Shown in pieces: positions 11,604 to 23,690 of a stretch of 64,000 bases of DNA. Below the pieces are notes generated by a model that had not been told where the DNA came from, made no database searches, and saw nothing but the letters and a program-made list of their open reading frames with translations. How positions within the stretch are numbered: position 1 is the stretch's first letter; each line of letters opens with the position of its first letter. The stretch is taken from the NCBI GenBank assembly GCA_946807835.1, contig OX327699.1, positions 21,688,014 to 21,752,013 on the forward strand. The letters are read 5' to 3'. Position numbers and translations under genes: made by a program. The stretch is from Ailanthus altissimus (taxonomy: Eukaryota > Streptophyta > Magnoliopsida > Sapindales > Simaroubaceae).

Positions 11604-13583
11604 TTGTATAGAATCTTTAAAAAGTATAATATATATATCTATATATATTGACCCAAAATTTTTGTCCTTTTTAATTTAAGAAGTTAAATTTATTTCTTGT
11701 TAAGAATGATTTGGTTTAGACCAATAAAATAAAGATAATTTTATAATAAAGCTACATGGTGATAAAATCTTTATAAAAATAAATAAAATTTGAGAAGAAA
11801 TAGACACATAAGAAATTCATGTAGTACATTGATTGATTTCGATGCCCTTTTTCATTGTTGAGCTCATTTTTATAGGTGTTATAGGGGTTAGTGGTAGAAT
11901 CCTTTTAAAAAAGAAATTAATCATTAATTTTATGATCCTGAAATATTAGGAATATGAGTTCTTCTAGGATTAGGTTCCTTTTTTAAAATAAGGATTCATT
12001 TTTAGAATTAAGGTCAATCTTAAAATTCAGTGGAAAATATAAATTATTCACTTTTCAATATTAAATTGTTGATATTGAAAATTTTTTATAGTTTGAACTA
12101 GAAGATTTACTCTCAAATTTTACATTTTTTTTGGAGTACTCGGTTAGTATGAGTTCTCAATTTTAGGTTCTTATCTCGTGCTTAGATTAACATCAAGTTA
12201 TTTATTTTGTGTGCTCGGATTAGTTTGTATCTCAGTCTTCGAAGAGCCTTTAGTGTGGTCATCTAAGAGCGTAGGCAACATCTATTATGCTATCGATGAT
12301 TAGATGGATGGTTGTAATCCGATTCCATTCCGCCATTTGTCGAGGTAGGGATTGTCCTTTCGTGAGGGTCTTCTAGTAACTTTACCCCTTAGCTTTTTTT
12401 CTATAGCTAAGTTGTTTAAAGTTGAGTAATTAATTAACGCATTTTGATCTTTTATCTTTGTTCGAGGATTTCATAGGTGGCTTTTTTCGAGCTATTACCC
12501 TTGAGTTGCTTATCCTCAAGGGACTTTTAAGATTCTATTGCTTTGAGTTGTTTGATTCGTGGGTTTGCTATCACGAGTTGTGTTAATGTTGCTTTATCAT
12601 TGTATAGAATCTTTAAAAAGTATAATATATATATATATATATCTCTCTCTATAAATTTTGTCCTTTTTAATTTAACAAGTTAAATTTATTTCTTGTTAAG
12701 AATGATTTGGTTTAGACTAATAAAATAAAGATAAGTTTATAGCAAAGCTATTGTGATAAAATCTTTATAAAAATAAATAAAATTTGAGAAGAAATAGACA
12801 CATAAGAAATTTATATAGTATATTGATTGATTTCGATGCCCTTCTCCATTGTTGAGCTCATTTTTATAGGTGTTATAAGATTTAATGGTAGAATCCTTTT
12901 AGGAAAGAAATTAATCATTAATTTTATGAGCCCAAAATATTAGAAATATGATTTCTTCTAGGATTAACTTCCTTTTTTGAAATAAGAATCCCTTTTTAGA
13001 ATTAAGGTCAACCTTGAAATCCAGTGAAAAATATAAATTATTCAGTTTTTAATATTAACTTGTTGATATTGAAAAAAATTTATAACTTGAATTAGAAGAT
13101 TTACTCTCAAATTTTGAATTTTTTTTTTGAGTACTCGGTTAGTATGAGTTCTTAGTTTTAGGTTCTTATCCTGGTGCTTAGATTAAGATTAAGTTATTTA
13201 TTTTGTGTGCTCGGATTAGTTTGTATCTCAGTCTTCGAAGAGCCTTTAGTAGCGGTCATCTAAGAGCGTAGGCAGCATCTATTATGCTATCGATGATAAG
13301 ATGATAGGTTGTGATCCGATTCCATTTTGCCATTTGTCGAGGTAGGGATTGTCCATTCGTAAGGGTCTTCCAGTAACTTTACCCCTTAACTTTTTTTTCT
13401 ATAGTTAAGTTGTTTAAAGTTGAGTAATTAATTAACACATTATTATTTTTTTTGTCTTTGTTCGAGGATTTCGTGGGTGGCTTTTTTCTGGGCTATTACC
13501 CATGAGTTGCTTATATCCTCAAGGGACTTTTAAGATTCTATTGCTTTGAGTCGTTTGATTCGTGGGTTTACTATCATGAGTTG
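11604..13583. repeat. Two direct, adjacent copies of a ~990-bp unit
   Basis: Copy 1 starts at about 11604 and copy 2 at about 12600, both with TTGTATAGAATCTTTAAAAA followed by a TA microsatellite. They stay parallel throughout (for example GCTCGGATTAGTTTGTATCT and GAGTAATTAATTAA occur in both), giving a period of about 996 bp. Copy 2 ends abruptly at 13583, where R1 copy B begins; copy 1 shows the sequence that should follow (GAGTTGTGTTAATGTTGC). The content is non-coding and the family is unknown. Substitutions and small indels between copies indicate some age. The pair may be abutting LTRs or a simple tandem duplication. Confidence 0.8.
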
Positions 13584-15340
13584 TGTTAGGATTTGTGCTC
13601 ATATGCTATCCTATTTTGTATAAATATTTATTTTGTAATATTTATACAATACATATTATGTTAAATCGTTAATTACATTCATTAAATGATATATTATTTG
13701 TAACGTTATAGATATTATATGATTTGAAAGAGTTCAAATCTAGTATAAAAGAGTTTAGATTAGCACTAAAAGTTAGCATCGGTGACAATTAGAAATGTTA
13801 AAGAGTTAGCAGGTTATAATTATCAGCGAAATCTAAAGAGTTATAACCTTATTTGTAATGGTACAAAGACTCGAGAGTACACTAATAATGACATAGTTAC
13901 AAAGAGTTGCAATAAGTGCTGGAAAATGTTATTATGCAAGTCTATTCTCAAACCCTAATTTCTGATCTATTTCACTGATGTGGGTCTATCGGTGAAACCT
14001 GTCTTTTGTAAATCAGTGTATGTTTATATGTGGATGGTTCAGATAGTTGTTCTTAACTGACCATGAGCTTAACGGAAGCTCGTATAGCATGCGGGTATTT
14101 AGTAAGAACCGAATACCAAATAGATTCATGAGGACCCCAATAGACATCCTATGAAGTCGTCAATGACAGGTCTTCTTGAGTTGAGTAGTATTAGTGGTCC
14201 TTGGACCTGAGCACCACAGTGGGCTTGTGAGTGATCCACCATACTTTAGTTCCATGCATATTAGAGATATTTCATGGTTTGATCGATGTGTGTCACTGGG
14301 TATGGTCCGATGCTCATGAAGTTCGATGTGCACATATATAGGATTCGTCAGCTCACATGAGTGAGTTGTATATCCGGATGCTCTGAGACTGTATCTCAAA
14401 AAATCTTATGGTCATAAGCAATAAACTAGGGAAAAGAGTTTTCCGTAAGGTTAGACAATATCGCAAAAGTGTTTATGTATATTATTTATTGAGATGTGTC
14501 TAAAGATAAGTTCACGAATGAACAAATGGATATTTAACGGTGATGATCTATATCTATACTTTTCTAAGATATAATTGACGAAAAGATTATACATATGTGC
14601 TATGACCTCAACTTGTATGGTCTAACACGCTGATTTGTAATATCTATGATGTGTGCGTGGGGCATCGATCACGAACTCACAAAATAGTTCTATTGAAAAA
14701 TTGAGAGTGGACCTAGAGAGTCCCACAATATAAAATGTACTTGTTGTGTACTGGGGCAGCGAACCAGATTGAATAATTCAATCCAATAAATTTCAGCAGA
14801 CCCAATATTTGCTTCAATATTCCTCATGATATGCACGTGTTAAGTCTTAAGTGTTAAGTACATCAATTAGTTAACAATAGTTGTTGACCAATAGAGATGA
14901 TGACACATGGCACATTGTAGACTATATTTTTTTTACTTTATAATTATCAAAATGACTTTATTTATTAGACAAGTAAAATTATTAGTTTATTTATAAAATT
15001 ATTATTTTTAATAAACTATTAATAATATATTTATATTATTATATTAGAAGTCAAACAAGAATTCTTTATTAAATTCTTGCATATGTTTAATTTAATTAAA
15101 CAAAACAATGCATTAATGGCTCATGGCTAATTGCGATGAGATGGGGCAAGTTATTGACTTAATTAATGAAATTGTTTCACCAATTGGACAAATAAAATTC
15201 GACTAAGTTCATCTATTATAACACATAATTTTATTATTAAAATGAATGGCTTAAAATTATTATGACATAAACAATTCAATTGATGCATGTGTTTTGTTTG
15301 ATTAATATAATTATTGATTGGAAAAAATGGTTCTTTAGAC
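13584..15340 (+). mobile_element. Long LTR, family R1, copy B (plus orientation)
   Basis: Begins TGTTAGGATTTGTGCTCAT, the family 5' terminus. The body from 13980 to 14800 matches the reverse complement of copies A and D (for example the GAGCACCACAGTGGGCTTGT segment near 14208). The 3' part fades into AT-rich sequence and meets the Tat-like element near 15340, so it may be truncated. No target-site duplication found. No coding capacity. Confidence 0.65.
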
Positions 15341-15772
15341 TAACGAGCTTCAAATTTACTTGTTATTGAGAATCGACACCTATGCCTTGTCCTGGTTAGG
15401 TTTGCTTGCGAAAACTTGGGTCTTCTCTTCTTCACCGGCTATAGCAGAACCTGCGAAACATGAACAAATGCTATCATGATGGTCTCACCAGAGTGAGTTC
15501 TGGCGAAGACTCTCCAATGCTTAAGTCAGAAAGGTTCTTTATAGCGAGAATCCAATAAGAAAAAGGGAGTGAGATATGTCAAAGAGAAAGAAAAAGAGAA
15601 AACCTTATAGTCTCTGCCTTTTTGTCTTTTCTCTCCCTCTACTTGGGCTTTTTCTAGAAAGTTTTAATAGTGTCTTTTTTTTTTATCATCCTTCTCTTCT
15701 GTGTCTTCTTCATTCCTTTATATTAATAATCTCAGAGGACTTTTTAGGCCTTCTCTTTTTGCAGTGTCTCTG

Positions 15773-15930
15773 TCACATGCAAAATATCTCTCTGCAGATC
15801 TCCTAACATATCTCTGCTACACGTCAAATATCCATATACAGATCTTCTGATATGCTTCTGTTACAAACCAGGTATCTCTCTATGGATCTTCTAACATGCT
15901 TCTGCTACACACCAAGTATCTTTTTGATAT
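15773..15930. repeat. 44-bp subrepeats in the G1 terminal region
   Basis: Units start at 15773, 15817 and 15861, exactly 44 bp each, followed by a partial unit. Each ends in a variant of CTAACATGCTTCTG. The inverted copy in G2 lies at about 30605-30785. Such subrepeats are common in the U3 part of plant LTRs, but a regulatory role here is inference. Confidence 0.8.
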
Positions 15931-17011
15931 GAGCATATTTTTAGCATATTCCTTATGCCTGTCTTCACTGGTGGATTGGGTTAAGTGTGAGACTAAGCTT
16001 GATCTATCTGAGGTCGACCTCCTGATAATCTCTTCCTATTCGGATCGGTTGTGGTCCTAGACTATCACAAAGCGCTAGTATCCTTGTGCCTTTACTGGCT
16101 ATACCTAGCTAGCTTGTTCGATATAGAGTCGACCCGGTCTCCTTGTTGATCTACAGATGCCGTGATGAACCAACCAGGTATGTGAAGAGCGATGAGCATG
16201 TGCTTTATATTATTGACTAGGTCCTTTAAATTTAAGCAGGTTCTCTGCTGTCTAACCCTGCTAAGGCTTGGCTCAATGACTTTTACCATGGGCTTGTCTT
16301 CAGAGTGAGCTGTCTTTCAGAAAAAACACTTGGCTTGGGCCCTTAGGGGCAGACTTCTTCTAGGTCTAGAGGCTTTTAAGGCCAAAGATGTTTTTCTAGG
16401 GGAGGAGGGAACAAGGGTCTACCAATTTCTAGTTTTGATTTATTTAAAGTTAAAAATTCTATTTTGTCCTAGTTGGATTGGGTCGTCCTTTTGATCTCTG
16501 CTGGCTTTCTTCACCTTCTTTTTTTTTGTCGGCTCTTCCTCTATCCGAGCTGATCCAAACTAGTTTCTAAGTGGTTATGCTGTCACAAGTGATTGGCTGT
16601 ACTAAGTTTTAAGGATGTCAGAGTTGATCGGTTCGGTGTGATGACGTTATGGTTTATTGGTGGGTTTCTGCTATATGTTGTGGTTTCTCCCGAACCTTTC
16701 TACAAGTAATAATGATGAGTCTTCTTAAGTATCATCCTCGATTCGTGTAAAAAATGTTTTGAACAAGAAACTTGCCCCAGCCGTTAATCTATTATGGATC
16801 ATGCGGCAGGGGGTAGCCGAGACCCAAGAGCCATATATTTTTCATTTTTTTGAGTGATGTATGGTTTATCAAAAAATGATCTGGACCGTTAATCTGTTAG
16901 ATCCAACGGTATGGGTCACTTTTGAGATCTAACGGCAAGACGCGCATTTGACGATCCTAAAAATTTGAGATATCGTGTCCCCTCATCCCAATAGGGGTCT
17001 TTTCGGTTCCC

Positions 17012-17018
17012 TATAAAT
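17012..17018 (+). promoter_or_regulatory. TATA box candidate for the antisense ORF of G1
   Basis: TATAAAT in the context TTCCCTATAAATATTGTTC, plus strand, about 530 bp upstream of the ATG of the antisense ORF. The matching position in G2 (27485-27495, minus strand) reads TACAAATCTTG, so the box is lost there. Function is inferred from sequence and position only. Confidence 0.45.
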
Positions 17019-17540
17019 ATTGTTCATCCGTTTAATCTAGACGGTTTGGATTTTTCTATTGTCTTCTAAAAATAGCTACTTTTTTCTTCCTTTGGCTTTT
17101 TACTCTGCATTTTTCTTTATTGCTGCCATTTTGCTTTGTTGGTGTTTCATTGGTGTGAAGGTTTCTACCTTGTCTGGTGGTTCTTGGGTTCTTGGTTTGC
17201 TGCTGTTTTTTGGTTTCTGATTTTTGCGATCCCCTCTGGTGAATTCCCACCCCCCCAAATTTTTTTTATATATATTCTCTTGTATTTTCTTCTTTAATAC
17301 TCTATCATTTGGGGATTTATTCTTGTTTGGTGTTGCTTTGGTATCCTGGGTAGCTTTTGTAGTCTGTTTAGGCCATTTTCTAGGTTTCTGTCAATGTTTC
17401 CTTGTTTTAGTTATTTCTATACTTTGCTTTGATGTCTATTCCTTATTTTTCTTTATTTTCCAATTTATGGGCGTGGTTGGTTTATTTCTGTCATTGCCCT
17501 GCAGTGTTCTTAGTTTTTTTAGAAAACTATCATGTGTTTC

Positions 17541-20102
17541 AATGGCATCTAAGATAATTTAAGTCTCCCAACTGTGAATATGGTTGACGAGGACGAAGAA
17601 GAAATGTCCCTAGAGGTCCTATTGGTTAGAAGGGGTAGTGGGGCCAGAAGCAGGTGAGGTGAATGTCATTTCTTCTTCAAGAATGGCCATTAGGGAGGCC
17701 GAGCTGGTCTCTGGTTTTAAAGAGGATGAGGGTAATGATCCAGAAGATTTTGAGGGGGCTAATATTGTAGAAGAAGTAAGGTTTGAGTTGGATACTAGAT
17801 ATCATACGTCCTATTTGAACGAGGCTGACCTGGGCCATATTAAGAACAACTATAACATCCCAAAGTCGGTCACCCTTAGGTTACCCTTCAATGAGGATTA
17901 CCCGAGCAGCCCTGTTAATGGCAAAGTAGCCATTCATAGGGAGTTTTTGAGGCTGGGCCTCAGGCTTCCCATGCAACGCTACTTTGTCAAGATGCTGACC
18001 CGTTTAGGAATAACTCATTTCCAGCTAGTCCTAACTCTTAGAGAGTTTTAATGGGTTTGTACATTCTGTGGGCAAGGGTAGGATGGTCTCCACCCCTATA
18101 CCTCCCTAATTTTCAAGAATTATGCTACTTGTACCACTTCAAGAGCAATGCCAAGAGCCAAAGGGATTTCTATTACCTTTTCTTCCATGGACTCTAAAAC
18201 CTAATCCCTAGTCATCCTACCTCGGTAAAGGACTAAAAGGGAGAGTGATTTTTTATTGGAGAAGAGTGGGGTCAGAGTGTCCCCAAGAGAGATGAGGGAG
18301 AGTGGGTCGTCCTCTATGATTTTTCTTTAGACGCATGTCCTTATCTTTCTTGTACTCAAATTCTTTTGTTGCCCTTTTTTTTGGGCTAACATTTTTAGTT
18401 TCCTTGTAGTAACCTGGGCTACTGAAGTTGAGGTATCCAAGCAAGCACTTAACCGGATAATTGCTACACTTCAGTACATTTGCCTCATTCAAAAACTGTT
18501 GTCGCTGAGCAGTCTTATTGAGTTGGGCCTTGTTTCTTTCGTACCGTGCCACCCTCATATTCAAAGTAAGCTTGTTTCCCTTTGCTTTGGATTTATTCTT
18601 TGATTTCTTTTTAAGCTCATACTGTACGTCCTGTATATGTCTTGCAAGGATGCCTAATCAAGGCGATAATGAAAGAAGGAAACAGAGTCGGACTGAAGGC
18701 TCTTTTGCTTCAGGTGGTCGGGGTTTTTTGGACCCTAATAGTGTTATGGGGCTGCTGCTCAGCTCTGGCTTAGGAGGGTACGCCTGCCAAAGAGGGGACA
18801 CAAGTTTAGAGTGGCTCAAAGGGGAGAGGGTGAGCCTCTACTCAGACTCCCCCACGAACTCAAGACACCCATGCCCCCTCCCCCCCCCTCCCCCCCAAAC
18901 TCAAGGTAGGGGCAGGGAATCATCGACTTGGCCTTCAGCACCAATTACTTCAACTGGCTGAGCCGCATAGGCGCTTAGCTCTAGAAGACGGGAGGGTTTC
19001 TCTGTTCAGTGGTCCTTTCTTTTGTGTGTCCTCTTCCGTATTGGTCCCGGAAGCAATGGAGGACTTGGGCTTCATGCTCCCCATGATGCGAGAGATGAAG
19101 ACGTACTTGACCCTAGCTTGGATGGTCCTCCCCAGACCCTGCCACGAGGTTTAATGCTGCTGTTGGGTTTGCTCTAGATGAAAGTCTCTCTCTCTTTTTG
19201 TTCCTCTTCTTTTTTCTTTTTCTAGCTCGTTCTCACTTCTTTTTACTTTTCTTGTAGTCTACTTTTCTCTTCTCTCGGTTCTGAGCCGAAATGCTTGACA
19301 TGGTAGCCCAAACCTAAAGGGAAGATGACGATCTTGCTTGGTAGCTGAGACTGAGCAGGCCAAGAGAATTGCCCAACAAAAGAGGAGAATGACAGATGAG
19401 GCTGGTGCCAAACTGGAGGAGATGATGATGACCTGTGCTGAGGTGGAGAGTAAGTTGTCAGAGCTTGATCATTAAAAGAGGTTGGTTGAGCAGAAGATGA
19501 CCAACTCTCTGGCTGCGGCGGGATGCCTTATTTTTGAACTGATGCGCTAGAATGAGGAACTCAATAATCAACTTGTGGCGGCTCGACGGAAGAGGGAGTT
19601 GATGGAGCAGATCAGGAATTCCTTGGCGGCCTATCTTGAGCAGCAGAGGAATTAATGGTTTGCGAGTTATGATGAAGGCTTTCGCCGAGGAGCGATGGAG
19701 GGGTTCTTGAAGTCAATCAACCTCTTCGAAGACCACTACCCAGAGATTGACCTTCAGTGGTTGTGGACCTTAGCCATTGGTGGTTCTTTCTATAGAGGGG
19801 AGACCTCTGGGGCTTGGGATAATGAAGAGACATCAACGCCTTCTGGCACCGATGTTGATGCTAATGATGCTACCCCGGTCAATGTGTCAGTTGTTGCTGG
19901 TAGTGTTGTAGTTGCAGATACTAGCGAAGCTGCCCCTCCTATTGACTAGGACCAGACTACCGATGCTACTGCTGCTCAGTCTCTGGGGCCAGTTGAAGCT
20001 TCAGCTGATCCTTCTGCCATAGCCAATCCTCTAGTTGATGCTAATTCCATAACGGTTCCGATCATGGATTTGGAGGTGCCTAATGCAACCCCAACAGCAT
20101 GA
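17541..20102 (+). pseudogene. Antisense ORF of Tat-like element G1, with 'putative gypsy-type transposon' domain
   Basis: Starts with ATGGCATCTAAGAT, matching MASRDDL in the G2 copy, followed by an acidic stretch. Residues encoded at 17786-18050 include RFELDTRYHTSYLNEADLGH and the segments IPKSVTLRLP, VAIHREFLRLGLRLP and LTRLGITHFQL, the pattern I recall for the plant domain PF04195. A proline- and charge-rich middle (18640-18960) precedes a likely coiled coil (about 19335-19660), then a C-terminal segment YDEGFRRGAMEGFLKSINLF typical of such proteins. Many stops and frameshifts break it, so it is not expressed as one protein. It points opposite to the integrase fragment of the same element (22195-23330, minus), the layout described for antisense ORFs in the Tat lineage. 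Its function is unknown. Confidence 0.65.
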
Positions 20103-21174
20103 GTGATCGCCTCTTCCCCCACATTTTCTTCTCCTCGTGAAGTTTAGAATTTTCATAATGTTTGGGTATTCTTGTAATAAAACTTGTAATATTCTTGACA
20201 AATGAATGCAAGCATATTTTTGTTCTTTGAATACTTGTACAAATCTGTTCTCTATAACCTGTTCATATCGATTTTGTTTTCTCGCAATAAAAACACGATA
20301 ATATAGCTCAACTACTTATAGAATTAAACTTGTAAACAAGCGTTAGAATAACTGGGTCTTTTATAATAATTAATATTTCAGTAGAGACGATTCGTTTATG
20401 ATAATAAGACTTGTAATAAAAGCTAACCATATTGCCGAACAACCTACGTTAGGGCCGAACAGCTCTTTTATGGCCGTAGAGTATTCAGCTTGATCATTCG
20501 AACACTAACAATAATCGTGCAACTTAATATTCCTTGAATAATTTGAAGTAAAGACTCACTCGGCGTGCTTTGTGGCGATAGTCAGTTTGGCGAACAGATG
20601 TGGCCAAACAATCATTAATAACAAATGCCACATATTAATTGGATCGACGTAAGGATAAAAATATACATCCAAGTCTTTGGGAGCTATCAAATAACGGTCG
20701 GCTTAGCATGAAAATATAACAGTAGTTAGTAAAAATCAAGGTAATAACCGGGCCGTCTTTGTGATTAAAATTATCCTGCAAAGACTCGGGAGTTATATAA
20801 AAAATAATGCCTCGCCTGGCAGAGGTGCGACTAAGCAATGGTTAACAACAGAGTGAGCATGGTATAATATAGCTGGCCTAGCGTGATGACCCTGAACGGA
20901 TAACATGCGACCATTTGGGAAATCGTTGAAAAATAATGGTCGGCTTATAGTAACATTTTTGACCGAGCAGCTTATGGCAGTTTATGGGGGATCGGCTCGG
21001 CGTAATAACACTAAACATTGTATTATGGATGCTGTGGAAAGGCCACAGTGATACCGTGAAAAGGCCACGATCAAACCCTCTTCATTAGGCGCCGTGGAGT
21101 AACCTATGGTGATGTTGTGGAAATGTTAGTCCTCACCCCGCTGAGCCATGTTGATTATCCTCGCGAGCGTTGAA
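20103..21174. other. Spacer of element G1 between antisense ORF and 91-bp array
   Basis: Non-coding. Contains scattered short motifs such as GCCGAACA and GGCCGAACAG and no long ORF. It corresponds to the stretch deleted from G2, where the antisense ORF runs almost straight into the array. Confidence 0.5.
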
Positions 21175-21890
21175 TCAGTAATGGTGGGATGCCCTGTGGG
21201 CGTCGAACCCAATAAGGGTGAATTGTTGAACCAACGATGGTGAGAGCCCTTTAGAAGGTGTCGAACCAGCCGTGGTGAAGTGCCCCGTGGGCGTTGAACC
21301 CAGTAAAGGTGAAACATCGAACCAACAATAGTGAGTGCCCCTTAGAAGGTGTCGAACCAGCCATATTGAAGTACCCCGTGGGCGTCGAACCCAGTAAGGG
21401 TTAAACGTCAAACTAACGATGGTGAGTACCCTTTAAAAAGTGTCAAACCTGTTGGGATTTGTGCTCATGTGCCATCTTAAATTTTATATGAATATTGTAA
21501 TTTATATTTATATAATAAATAAATATTTCATTAAATCATTAATTATTTTTATTAAGGTAAGATGCTTGTAACATTTCAGACATTATTGATCTGAAAGAGT
21601 TCAGATCAGGTTTAAAGAGTTAGAACCTTTTTTGAAATGAGACAAAAACTTAGGATTATTTTAATGTATATTTGATAATTCCCCTTGTGTAGCATGTAAG
21701 ACATGTTATTTTTAATTGTTTAAAATGCATATATTTATCCGTAGCACAGTGCACACATTCACAATACCAATAAAACCAACCGTGGTGAAGTGCCCTATGG
21801 ACGTCGAATCCAGTAAGGGTAAAGCGTCGAACCAACGATGGTGAGTGCCTCTTAGAGAGTGTCGAACCAACCGTGGTGAAGTGGCGATGA
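21175..21890. repeat. 91-bp tandem array of G1, interrupted by a short LTR element
   Basis: The phrase GGTGTCGAACC or a variant starts at 21257, 21348 and 21439, exactly 91 bp apart. The array continues after an insertion (21450-21772) with a further unit at about 21778-21890. Each unit holds three TCGAAC-type words, the reverse complement of the GTTCGA words in the G2 array (26071-26525). Conservation of the exact period between two elements with diverged sequence suggests the array is an old, inherited part of this family. Confidence 0.85.
21450..21772 (+). mobile_element. Short LTR-type insertion (R1-related) with 5-bp target-site duplication
   Basis: Begins TGTTGGGATTTGTGCTCAT like R1 copy B and ends ...CACAATACCAATA. 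It is flanked by AAACC at 21445-21449 and 21773-21777. Removing the insert and one AAACC restores an uninterrupted 91-bp array unit (GTGTCAAACC joined to AACCGTGG), so both ends are fixed by the sequence. TGTTGG at the start and CCAATA at the end fit an LTR with a CA-to-TA change. Only about the first 200 bp resemble copy B, so it is probably an internally deleted or diverged solo LTR of 323 bp. Confidence 0.8.
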
Positions 21891-22194
21891 TATGACGATG
21901 TAATAGTAGAGATGATAATGTAAGGTGATGATGTGATATGATGATTTAAACGATTCGAGGCGTACTTTAGAGGGTGTCTACCTGCTTAGGTCGACCCTGA
22001 TAATATTTTTGAAATAGTTCTTGTGGGGCCTTTGTTAGGCTGTCCGAGGGTAATGTTTGTGAGTATTCCATTTCATATTCTGAGCGGTTTATTTTTTATG
22101 GAGATACATGCAAGAAGGCAAATATTTTTATTAAGAACGATGTCTGTACATGGAGAATAATAGTTATGAAAAGAGTAAAACATAATTTAAAAAT

Positions 22195-23330
22195 AATATT
22201 TTTTCAGCAATTTGGCATTCTATGATTTCGTCAAGACCCGCCCCTCTGCCCCTTCTAGCTCATAGGCTTCTCTGATGTGCCTAAGGACTTTGTATGGCCC
22301 CTCTCAGGTGGGGCCGAGGACTCCGTTTGTCGAATTCCTCGTGTTGAGCACCACTATCTGCAACACCAGGTCTTTTTCTCATAATTCTCTGGCCTTGACC
22401 CTCTTGTTGTAATATCTGGTGGTCCTCTGTTGGTATGTCGCCGCTCGGATCTGGGCCCAGTCTCTGAGCTGCTCAACTGAATCCAGTCGCCCTTACATCA
22501 GCTCGTTGTTGATAGCCCCGGAGAAGTTTAGTACTCGGTGTGTTGGGATTCCTATCTTTACGGGAATTACTGTTTTGCTTTCGAAAGCTAAGGAGAATGG
22601 TGTCTCACCCGTGGCCGTTTTGCTGGTTGTTTGAAGAGTCTACAGTACTTCTGGTAGCTCTTCTACCCATGTTCCCTTTCTCTCTGTCAATTTACTTTTT
22701 AGCAGCTTCTTGACCAATTTGTTAGAAGATTTCATCTGGCTGCCAATTTTGTGGTGTGCGAGAGAGGTGAATGACAACCGCACTCTGAGCTGCTCACATA
22801 AATTTTTAAAGCTATTATTGTTGAACTATTTTTTGTGGATGATGATGATAGTATGAGGGATTCCATACCTATATATCATGCTCCTCTAAACGAAATCCCA
22901 CACATTTTTCTATGTTATCTTTGACAGCGATTCAGCCTTGATCCACTTAGTGAAGTAGTCAACGACCACGACCACATATTTACAAGATCCTTTGCCTCGG
23001 GGCAAAGGTCCGATCAAGTCGAGCCCCTTTTGGGCGAACGACTACGGCCCACTCATCATGGTTAGCTCTTCTGTAGGTGCTTGGATCTTATTAGCGAACC
23101 TTTGATAGGTGTTGCAGTGTTGAATCAGGCTTTTAGCATCCTAAAGAACGGTTGGCCAGTAATTCCAGTTCGGAATACCTTGTGAGTTAGGGCTTCCATT
23201 CTCGAGTGATTACTACAAACCCCTTTGTGAAATTCTCTTAGGACCTGTTCCGCCTCTCGGAGACCTAGGCATCTTATGTAAATGTGTGTAAAGCCTCTTC
23301 GGTATAACATTCTGCAGATTACCAATGAGG
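22195..23330 (-). pseudogene. Integrase region of Tat-like gypsy element G1 (degenerate)
   Basis: Minus-strand translation gives, in order, the zinc-binding HHCC region (LYRRGFTHIYIRCLG, VLREFHKGVCSNHSR, then a Cys-bearing HCNTYQRF), the start of the catalytic core (GLDLIGPLPRGKG, VVVVVDYFTKW), then WVEELPEVLWTLQTTSKTAT with TPFSLAFESKTVIPVKIG and RYYNKRVKARELREKDLVLQ of the C-terminal part. The order matches gypsy integrase. The element is dead: the second catalytic Asp region (normally DNG.QF) reads IHKK-stop-F, and the position of the catalytic Glu (normally H...GQ.E..N) reads HHKIGSQMKSSN with Lys. Several other stops occur. The N-terminal end abuts the opposite-facing G2 fragment near 23340. 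Confidence 0.82.
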
Positions 23331-23344
23331 TAATAGCTTTGGGG

Positions 23345-23690
23345 GCTTTTGACCATCTGGTCGCCCTGGATGCCCTCAAGTCAAGACTATGGCTGAATAA
23401 GTTTTGGTATTACCTGGAAAAGAGTAGCATTGTGAGTTATGCGGTGGGGTATAACAAAGCGTTGAGGTACATATCAATAGAGGAAAGGGAAGAGGCTAAG
23501 AAATCCCTTGTTGAGCCACTCATAGAGCATATCAGAACCAGAGAAGACAACAGTTATGGGGGAAGAGAGGGACCTCTACCCTTTCAAAAATACCGAAGGT
23601 CGAATGATGAATATCGACCTCTGCAGAGGGGAAATTTCATGAATCGGTGCAATGAGTTGAATGGCTGGGGGGAAATGGGCTGAGCAAAAG
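23345..23690 (+). pseudogene. gag-like fragment of Tat-like element G2
   Basis: Open in the plus frame with ALKSRLWLNKFWYYLEKSSI and ALRYISIEEREEAKK, followed by a basic, Arg/Asn-rich stretch. An 'alr.Yi..Ee' segment with a charged tail is what I expect near the C-terminus of gypsy gag proteins, but similarity is weak. It lies between the N-terminal end of the G1 integrase (minus) and the G2 integrase C-terminal fragment (plus). If the assignment is right, protease, RT and RNase H of G2 have been deleted. Confidence 0.4.

Larger units (their letters stand above)
15340..17050 (-). mobile_element. LTR-side terminal region of Tat-like gypsy element G1
   Basis: This region matches the reverse complement of about 27480-28228 plus 30357-31190, the corresponding region of element G2, with substitutions and small indels. 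It holds a 44-bp subrepeat array (15773-15930) also present in G2. The G2 copy is interrupted by a solo LTR that is absent here, so G1 preserves the empty site (GAGCGATGAGCATGTGC near 16187). Exact LTR ends were not fixed; homology to G2 continues for a few tens of bases past the likely TGTTATTGAGAATCG end near 15362. Confidence 0.55.
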
